A stretch of 64,000 nt of DNA from Streptosporangium pseudovulgare. GTDB lineage: Bacteria > Actinomycetota > Actinomycetes > Streptosporangiales > Streptosporangiaceae. The notes beneath the pieces are model-generated. The model saw only the letters and a program-made list of their open reading frames with translations. It had not been told where the DNA came from and did no database searches. Where the stretch lies: contig NZ_BMQJ01000001.1 in assembly GCF_014648055.1 (NCBI RefSeq), positions 526,580-590,579 of the forward strand, given 5' to 3'. A program made the position numbers and the translations under genes. This document shows positions 35,037 to 40,659 of this stretch, in pieces (position 1 is the stretch's first letter; the number at the start of each line of letters is the position of its first letter).

Positions 35037-35732
35037 TCAGGCCGGGGCCATGAAGGTGCCCGGGCTGCCGTCGGTGGCCCGCCACTCCGGGCCGCGCTCC
35101 CGGCTCGCCCCGGCCAGTGCCTCGCGGACCCCTTCGGCGTCCTTGTCCGTGGCGTAGACGGGGGTGCCGGGCTGCTGGCGCCAGGAGTCGTCCAGGCCGC
35201 CGGCGTCCACCGGGTCGAAGCCGAGCTCGTCGATCAGGTCCATGACGACCCTTTTCGCGGCCTCGTCGTCGCCCGCGACCGGCAGGGCCACGCGCCCCGG
35301 GGCCCCGGCGGGACGGCCGTGCTCGGCGAGGTGCCGGGCATAGATGTTGTTGAACGCCTTGATCACCGGACGGCCGAGGCGCTTTTCCACCCAGCGGCTC
35401 TCCGGCAGGCCGGACTCGATCTCCTCGATGCGGCCGTCACGCTGCCGGGGGTAGTAGTTGCCGGTGTCGACGACGACCACGTCGTCCGGCACCCCGTCGA
35501 AGAGGCCGGGAGGCAGCTCGGGCACCCGGCACTCCGGGATCGTGACCACGACGAGGTCGGCCCCGCGCGACGCCTCCTCGACGGTCACCGCCTTCGCCCC
35601 GGTCTCCGAGGCCAGGTCGGCGAGGGTCTGCGGGCCGCGCGAGTTGGCCACCGTCACCTCGTGGCCGAGGTCCGTCAGCCGTCGGGTGAGGGCGCCGCCG
35701 ATGTTTCCGGCGCCGATGATGCCGATCCTCAT
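35037..35732 (-). CDS. NADP-dependent oxidoreductase, F420:NADP reductase-like
   Basis: 231 aa. The N-terminal Rossmann motif is MRIGIIGAGNIGGALTRRLT. VANSRGPQTLADL follows, the phosphate-binding SR of NADP-specific F420-dependent reductases. KAFNNIYARHLAEHGRP and LPVAGDDEAAK are also family-typical. It probably transfers hydride between NADP and F420 or acts as a related reductase. The ATG at 35732 is the only start consistent with the fold. It lies downstream of the small-peptide gene but behind that gene's terminator. Confidence 0.86.
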   Translation of the reverse strand: MRIGIIGAGNIGGALTRRLTDLGHEVTVANSRGPQTLADLASETGAKAVTVEEASRGADLVVVTIPECRVPELPPGLFDGVPDDVVVVDTGNYYPRQRDGRIEEIESGLPESRWVEKRLGRPVIKAFNNIYARHLAEHGRPAGAPGRVALPVAGDDEAAKRVVMDLIDELGFDPVDAGGLDDSWRQQPGTPVYATDKDAEGVREALAGASRERGPEWRATDGSPGTFMAPA

Positions 35733-35887
35733 GGTCGCTCCAGGGATTCTCCGGGAATGCGGCGTGGCCGTCCGCTCCGGGCCCCGGGACGAGCGGGCCG
35801 GCGCGGCCCCGGACGGGCCGTGGAGGCGGGCGCCACCGGAAAACCGATCGTACGCGAAATGGCCGCCGTCGCGCGTTCCCGCCACGC

Positions 35888-35962
35888 AAAGGAATTCCCC
35901 TCCGGATTCCTGAGCGATTCACCGGAATTCGGGACGCGGCGGCGCGGACCGGAATTCCGGAA
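35888..35962. repeat. Cluster of GGAATTC-type elements upstream of the F420-type reductase
   Basis: Four related pieces (AGGAATTCCC, CGGATTCC, CCGGAATTCGGG, CCGGAATTCCGG) occur within 75 bases in an otherwise very GC-rich stretch. They could be binding sites. The 270-base region 35733-36004 otherwise holds only the terminator at 35966. Confidence 0.35.
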
Positions 35963-35965
35963 CGC

Positions 35966-35992
35966 GTGCGGCGGGCGGGTGACCCGCCGCAC
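35966..35992 (-). terminator. Hairpin terminator after the small-peptide gene
   Basis: A perfect 10-bp stem (GTGCGGCGGG / CCCGCCGCAC) with a 7-base loop begins 12 bases past the peptide stop on the minus strand. Confidence 0.72.
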
Positions 35993-36004
35993 ACTGGACG
36001 CGGA

Positions 36005-36166
36005 TCAGCAGCAGGGACGCCTGCCGCCGTCGGCCTTCGCGCCGGTCCAGACGCCGTCGCCTCCGCATCCGGCCACGCAGCTGCCCCTGGCGGGCGTCGC
36101 GTGCGCGGTCGCCTTACGGCCGAGAAGGGAGATGATCCGGTCGGTGACGCCGTTGACGAGCTTCAT
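36005..36166 (-). CDS. Putative exported four-cysteine peptide, 53 aa, with an AXA cleavage site
   Basis: The leader MKLVNGVTDRIISLLGRKAT is followed by AHA (residues 21-23), a textbook signal-peptidase site. The predicted 30-residue product starts TPARGSCVAGCGGDGVWTGA and ends with a Cys-Cys terminus. Cysteines are at 30, 34, 52 and 53. GGAGAAAGG precedes the ATG, a consensus-like promoter lies at 36208-36236, and a terminator follows, so it is a complete small gene. Immediately upstream on the same strand are genes for a signal peptidase I, an ABC exporter, a CxxC redoxin and a MauE-like protein, which could cleave, export and oxidise it. No RiPP-modifying enzyme is present. The function is unknown; bacteriocin- or signal-like is an inference. 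Confidence 0.58.
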   Translation of the reverse strand: MKLVNGVTDRIISLLGRKATAHATPARGSCVAGCGGDGVWTGAKADGGRRPCC

Positions 36167-36207
36167 CTCAGAGACCTTTCTCCGGAACGGTTATTAATTT
36201 ACCCATA

Positions 36208-36236
36208 GTCTTACTTCGATCAATTAAGTACGTCAA
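36208..36236 (-). promoter_or_regulatory. Dedicated promoter of the small-peptide gene
   Basis: On the minus strand, TTGACG (36236-36231) and TAAGAC (36213-36208) are separated by 17 bases, a good housekeeping-sigma match. It lies in the AT-rich 75-base gap between the signal peptidase and peptide genes, giving a leader of about 34 bases. Confidence 0.55.
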
Positions 36237-36241
36237 TGCGC

Positions 36242-36757
36242 TCATTGTGAATTATTCCCGGCAGTCTCTCCGAGTCGCCTCACCACGACGCCCTGTATCC
36301 GGGCGGCGTCGAAGAATCCCTCCTGGCGGGAGTCCACGCTGTACCCCGGATTGTCCCCGAGCAGCACGAACCGGTCGCTCGGCACCGGTGTGCCCGCGGC
36401 CCCGGCCAGCGCCGGCCCGAGGCCGTCCGGCACCGGGTCGCCCGGCACGGCCGCCACCCGCTTGATCAGCAGCCGGCGGGCCGGCCGCCGCGGCCGGACG
36501 CCCTCGTACTCGGGCAGCACCACGACCACCTGCCCCGGCCGGACCCGCCCCGGCCGCACCGGCCTGGCCAGCACGCGGTCCCCGTCCGCGAAGGCCGGTT
36601 CCATGCTGGGCCCGCTGACCGTCGCCACCACGAGCCGCCGCGCCCACCGGACCGCCGCCGCGGCGGCCACGGCCAGGGCCGCGGGGATCAGCCACCACAC
36701 GTCACACCACCGCCCTCGTCCCGTCCCGCCGGTCCCACACCGCATCGCCGTCCCCAT
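36242..36757 (-). CDS. Signal peptidase I (S26 family)
   Basis: 171 aa. One N-terminal membrane helix (about 20-36) is followed by an extracytoplasmic catalytic domain with the Ser51 nucleophile in SGPSMEPAF and the general-base Lys99 in LLIKRVAAVPGD. DRFVLLGDNPGYSVDSR follows. It is short and sits inside an operon, unlike the general-purpose housekeeping enzymes. It lies 21 bases after the ABC exporter and just before the AXA-containing peptide gene, so a dedicated processing role is likely. The exact start in the low-complexity N-terminus is uncertain. Confidence 0.89.
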   Translation of the reverse strand: MGTAMRCGTGGTGRGRWCDVWWLIPAALAVAAAAAVRWARRLVVATVSGPSMEPAFADGDRVLARPVRPGRVRPGQVVVVLPEYEGVRPRRPARRLLIKRVAAVPGDPVPDGLGPALAGAAGTPVPSDRFVLLGDNPGYSVDSRQEGFFDAARIQGVVVRRLGETAGNNSQ

Positions 36758-36778
36758 GCCGGAACCGCCGACTCCATG

Positions 36779-38725
36779 TCACACCGCCGTCCTGGACCGG
36801 TATCCCGACGCCTGCAGGGTGAACAGCCGCGCGTACTCACCGCCGGCGGCGACCAGCTCGTCATGGCTTCCCTCCTCCACGACCACGCCTCCGGACAGCA
36901 CCACGATGCGGTCGGCGTCCCGGACCGCGCCCAGGCGGTGCGAGATCAGCAGGCTCGTGAGGCCGTTCCGGTACTCCTTGAGGCTCGTGTGCACCTCGTG
37001 CTCGGCGGCGGCGTCCAGCCCGGCGCTCGGCTCGTCGAGGATGACGAGGTCCCGGTCGGCGCGCATGAAGGCGCGGGCCAGCGCGACGCGCTGCCGCTGC
37101 CCGCCGGACAGGCCGACCCCGACCGCCTCCCTGTCCACGTCGCTGGTGAACCGGCGGCTCAGCAGGGTCCGGTAGCCGTCCGGCAGCGCGGCGAGCGTCT
37201 CGTGCACCCCCGCGCGCCGGGCCGCCGCCTCGATGCGGTCCTGGTCGTTCAGCGCGTCCAGGTCGCCGACGCCGACGTTCTCGGCCGCGGTCAGCTCGTA
37301 GTCCATGTAGTCCTGGAACACGGCGCTGATCCGCCCGCGCAGCGCGTCCGGATCGGCCTCGCGGATGTCGACGCCGTCCCACAGCACCGCGCCCCGGGTC
37401 GGGTCGTAGAAGCGGCACAGCAGCTTGACCAGCGTGGACTTTCCCGCGCCATTGAGCCCCACCAGGGCGACGGCCCGGCCGTACGGGATCACCAGGTTCA
37501 CCCCGCGCAGCACCCAGGGGTGGCCCTCGGAGTAGCGGAACCACACGTCCCGCAGCTCGATGCCCCGCCGCAGCGGCGGCAGGGCGGCCGGCCGTACGGC
37601 CACCGGCAGGTCCGGGACGCCCCGCAGCACCGTGAGGTAGTGCCGGAAGAGCAGCAGCGACTCGTGCGCCCTGGCGATGTCCTGCGCCACGCCGCCGAGC
37701 GCCGCCTGCACGCCCATGACGGCGGTGATGAACATCGCGACGTCACCGACACTCAGCCGGCCGGCGCGCGCCGCCGCGACCGCCCACATCAGGCCCGGCA
37801 CCAGCACCGCGACGCCGACCAGGCCCAGGCCCGCCCGGACGGCGAACTCCCGGCGGTCCACCCGGCGCTGCGTCGCCTCGTGCGCCCGCCGTTCCGCCAG
37901 CATCCGGCCGCGCACGAACCCGCCCAGGCCGAGGAGGCGCACCTCCTTGGCGGCCCGTTCCGTCGCGAGCAGGTCCCGGTAGAAGATCTCCCGCCGCTCC
38001 GCCGGAGTGATCTCCCAGAACGCGGCCGCGCGGTGTTTGCCGAGCAGGAGCTCGGCGGCGAGCACCGGGACGCCGGACAGCAGCACGATCACCGCCATCA
38101 GCGGGCTCAGCGCGCTCACCAGGCCGAGCAGCCCGGAGATCGTGAGGGCGCTGCGCGAGACGCCGAGGAGGCCCTCGATCACCCGGTTCGGCCCGCGCCC
38201 GCCGGACTCGTCGGCGAGCTGCAGCCGGTCGAGGAAGGCCGGGTCCTCGAACGGGGCGAGACCGCGGATCCGCGCCACCGCGGTGAACAGCCGTTCCTTG
38301 GCGAGCGCGCCGATCTCCCGTTCCACCTCGGCGCGCAGGAACGTCCCGGCGGCGGTCAGCGCCATCGACCCGAGCACCGTGGCGCCCAGGGCCCCGGCGA
38401 GCAGCGCGGGTTCGCCGAGACTGGAGTCCCCGGTCAGGCCGTTGACGATCGCCCGGGTGAGCCACGCGGTGCCGACCGGCAGCGCCGCCGACACCAGGGT
38501 CACGACGACGTACAGCGCCAGCCGCCCGGGAGCCGCCCGTACGGCGAGCCGCGCCGCCTCGGCGATCCGGGCCGCCGTGCCGTCACCGGTTCGCGGCGGG
38601 GTCGCGGGCCCGCCGCCGGCCGGCGCCGTCACGGGCTCGTCGCCGACCGGCGACGGAACGGTGAAACCGGCGGGACCGGCGGGAGCGGCCCCGGGCTCCT
38701 CCCCGGTCCCCGACGGGCCGGTCAC
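36779..38725 (-). CDS. ABC exporter, fused permease-ATPase
   Basis: A 648-aa half-transporter that would work as a dimer. After a 50-residue Pro/Gly-rich start, six membrane helices span about 65-360. The ATPase domain (about 395-648) has Walker A GLNGAGKST, Q-loop VFQDYM, signature LSGGQ, Walker B LVILDEPSAGLD and H-loop SHR. No C39 peptidase domain is fused, so cleavage must come from another protein such as the adjacent S26 peptidase. The GTG start overlaps the redoxin stop (GTGA at 38722-38725). It probably exports the small peptide at 36005. Confidence 0.93.
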   Translation of the reverse strand: MTGPSGTGEEPGAAPAGPAGFTVPSPVGDEPVTAPAGGGPATPPRTGDGTAARIAEAARLAVRAAPGRLALYVVVTLVSAALPVGTAWLTRAIVNGLTGDSSLGEPALLAGALGATVLGSMALTAAGTFLRAEVEREIGALAKERLFTAVARIRGLAPFEDPAFLDRLQLADESGGRGPNRVIEGLLGVSRSALTISGLLGLVSALSPLMAVIVLLSGVPVLAAELLLGKHRAAAFWEITPAERREIFYRDLLATERAAKEVRLLGLGGFVRGRMLAERRAHEATQRRVDRREFAVRAGLGLVGVAVLVPGLMWAVAAARAGRLSVGDVAMFITAVMGVQAALGGVAQDIARAHESLLLFRHYLTVLRGVPDLPVAVRPAALPPLRRGIELRDVWFRYSEGHPWVLRGVNLVIPYGRAVALVGLNGAGKSTLVKLLCRFYDPTRGAVLWDGVDIREADPDALRGRISAVFQDYMDYELTAAENVGVGDLDALNDQDRIEAAARRAGVHETLAALPDGYRTLLSRRFTSDVDREAVGVGLSGGQRQRVALARAFMRADRDLVILDEPSAGLDAAAEHEVHTSLKEYRNGLTSLLISHRLGAVRDADRIVVLSGGVVVEEGSHDELVAAGGEYARLFTLQASGYRSRTAV

Positions 38726-39240
38726 GGCCTCGCCGCCGCCAGGCCCGGCTCGTACCCGCTGGCCCGGATGGTGTGGTCGGGGTTGAGGACGCAGAACGCC
38801 GGGGTCGCGTAGAGATGGAAGGCGACCTGCACCGGGCCGCGTTTCTCCTCCACCACGACCCGCGCCACCGGGCCGAGCCGTGACGTCATCTCCACCGCCA
38901 GCTCCGGCGTGCCGCGCACCACCGCGAGCACCTGCCTCGGGTCGGACCTCCGCTCCGCCTCGGCGATGAACTGCGGCAGGCGGTCGTGGCAGACCTCGCA
39001 GTTCCAGTTGAAGAAGCCGACGTACACCTCGCCAGTGAGGTCCGCCCGCGTCAGCGGCTCGCCGTCGAGCGTGACCGTGGTGAAGTCACCGATCTCCACG
39101 CCGTCCGGCAGCATCGGCGGCACGCCCGCCTCCACCTCCGCCAGCCGGTCGGCCTGCTCCCTGACCTTGCGCAGCAGGCCGACGGTGAGCAGCAGGTTGA
39201 GCAGCGAGACCACGGTGAGTACGGCGACGAGAGCTGTCAT
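38722..39240 (-). CDS. Membrane-anchored thioredoxin-like protein (MauD/TlpA type) with CEVC
   Basis: 172 aa. An N-terminal anchor (residues 3-22) is followed by an extracytoplasmic redoxin domain (GDFTTVTLDGEPLTRADLTGEVYVGFFNWN) and the active-site pair Cys81-Glu-Val-Cys84. Family-typical ATPAFCVLNPDHTIRASG follows near the end. It should exchange disulfides outside the membrane. GGAGAA precedes the ATG by 3 bases. The upstream MauE-like gene runs 155 bases into it in another frame. In Mau systems, MauE and MauD mature disulfide-rich secreted proteins, and by analogy this pair may oxidise the four-Cys peptide. Confidence 0.89.
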   Translation of the reverse strand: MTALVAVLTVVSLLNLLLTVGLLRKVREQADRLAEVEAGVPPMLPDGVEIGDFTTVTLDGEPLTRADLTGEVYVGFFNWNCEVCHDRLPQFIAEAERRSDPRQVLAVVRGTPELAVEMTSRLGPVARVVVEEKRGPVQVAFHLYATPAFCVLNPDHTIRASGYEPGLAAARP

Positions 39241-39796
39241 GGGTTCTCCTATCGCTTGTGTTCCGCGCCGGCCGGAACAGCGCGACGAGGTCGTCGATCA
39301 CGGTCACCAGGACGCCCGCGACGAGGCCGGCCAGCCCGGCGACCGCTGCCTCGCCGAACTCCGGGCCCCGTCCGGCGGGAGAGGCGGCGGAGGCCGCCAG
39401 GCCCAGCAGCGCCACCGCGACGAGCACCAGGTTGCGGGCCACGTGGCCGGCGCCCAGCGGCGTCTCGGACCGGCCGAAGCACGAGCACGGTTCCCGGTTG
39501 CCCCGGGCGAGTGACATCGCGATGCCGGCGGTGAACGCGGCCAGCAGCGCGGCGGCCACGCCGAACCCCGCCGTCCCCGCCGCCCGCGCCGGTACGGCCA
39601 GCAGCAGCACGATCACCACCTCGGCCGCCGTGAACACCAGCGCCGCGGGCCGTACCAGGCCCGGGGGCAGCACCTCCATCCGGCGCAGCGACCGCACGAA
39701 GGCGCCGAACCGGCCCGGACCGCCCAGCTTCCCGGCGGCGGCGATGAGGAAGATGACACCGATCATGAATCGGCACCCGATGACCAGATGAACCAC
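39086..39796 (-). CDS. MauE-like four-helix redox membrane protein (DoxX/VKOR-related)
   Basis: Four helices carry the conserved PCSCFG motif between helices 3 and 4 (around nucleotide 39485), plus FLIAAAGKL in helix 1. The CxC pair is the presumed redox site that passes electrons between membrane and redoxin. I favour the GTG at 39796, which has GGAAGGCGGAG upstream; an ATG at 39850 without a Shine-Dalgarno would add 18 residues. The frame runs on to 39086, overlapping the redoxin gene by 155 bases with a low-complexity tail. A one-base frameshift near 39250 would instead end it at the TAG just before the redoxin start. Confidence 0.82.
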   Translation of the reverse strand: MVHLVIGCRFMIGVIFLIAAAGKLGGPGRFGAFVRSLRRMEVLPPGLVRPAALVFTAAEVVIVLLLAVPARAAGTAGFGVAAALLAAFTAGIAMSLARGNREPCSCFGRSETPLGAGHVARNLVLVAVALLGLAASAASPAGRGPEFGEAAVAGLAGLVAGVLVTVIDDLVALFRPARNTSDRRTHDSSRRRTHRGLAAQPAAHRRPAAQGQGAGRPAGGGGGGRAADAAGRRGDR

Positions 39797-40071
39797 GGCT
39801 CCGCCTTCCGGAATGGGGGGAGGAAGACCGGCGGACGTATCGGCGGACATGTCAGCAGGGAAACGATGATCTTAACCGGACCATGACACGGTATGTCGAT
39901 ACACCGCATTCCGCCAGCCCCTCCCGCACCGGCGTTCGTGTCCCGGGTGGAACCCGGAGAGCCGCGCGCCCGCCCTGTCCTGGTCGTCGGGACAGGGCCC
40001 GCCCGGACAGCCGGGCGGGCGTCGGTGGCTATGCTCGGAAACGCCACTGTCCGGCGTGCTGGAGGCGGGCG

Positions 40072-40548
40072 ATGACGGAACGCAAGCCACTCGGTGTCAA
40101 CTTCGAGACGTGGGTCGACCGGCAGATTCGCGAGGCCGCGGAGCGCGGCGCGTTCGACGGCCTGCCCGGCGCGGGCAAACCGCTGCCCGGCGAGGGCGAG
40201 CCGTACGAGGAGATGTGGTGGATCAAACAGAAGCTCCACTCGGAGGGTCTGTCGTTCCCGCTGCCCGGCACGCTCGCCCTGCGTAAGAAGGCCGAGGAGG
40301 CGCGGGGCGCGGCCGCCGAGGCGCGCTCGGAGGACGAGGTCCGCCGGATCATCGGGGAGATCAACGAGGAGATCGTCGAGGGGCACCGCAAGGCCCTGTC
40401 CGGTCCCCCGCTGAACCTGATGCCCTTCGACGTCGAGGAGGCCGTCCGCGACTGGCGCGACCGTCACCCGGTCCGGGAGGAGACCCCCGAGCCCGCTCCC
40501 CCGCGGAGGAGACGGGGGTTGTTCGGCCGGTTCCGCCGGAGAGGATGA
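40072..40548 (+). CDS. DUF1992 protein (DnaJ-subfamily-C-member-28-like domain)
   Basis: 158 aa. Residues 10-80 match the conserved DUF1992 pattern: WVDRQIREAAERGAFDGLPG, then GKPLPGE and MWWIKQKLHSEGLSFPLP. A helical region with NEEIVEGHRKALSGPPLNLMPFDVEE follows, then a basic Pro/Arg tail. The function is unknown. The ATG at 40072 was chosen because upstream codons lack the conserved start. It is divergent from the MauE operon and convergent with the subtilase gene. Confidence 0.89.
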   Translation: MTERKPLGVNFETWVDRQIREAAERGAFDGLPGAGKPLPGEGEPYEEMWWIKQKLHSEGLSFPLPGTLALRKKAEEARGAAAEARSEDEVRRIIGEINEEIVEGHRKALSGPPLNLMPFDVEEAVRDWRDRHPVREETPEPAPPRRRRGLFGRFRRRG

Positions 40549-40601
40549 CGCCGCCGGGCTGTTCGCCGGGGACGACGGCCGGGTGGCCGGGCGACGACGG
40601 C

Positions 40602-40636
40602 GGGCCCCCGCCCGCCGGGCAGGCGGACGGGGGCCC
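40602..40636. terminator. Bidirectional hairpin between DUF1992 and subtilase genes
   Basis: GGGCCCCCGCCCGCC pairs with GGCGGACGGGGGCCC (one mismatch) around a 5-base loop, in the 110-base gap between two convergent genes. Confidence 0.62.
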
Positions 40637-40659
40637 GGGAGCCGGGTGGTGGAACCGCG

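Noticed and set aside
36005..39850. Lanthipeptide, thiopeptide or lasso-peptide cluster
   Set aside because: No LanB/C/M/KC, YcaO, radical-SAM or lasso cyclase gene is present in or near the operon.
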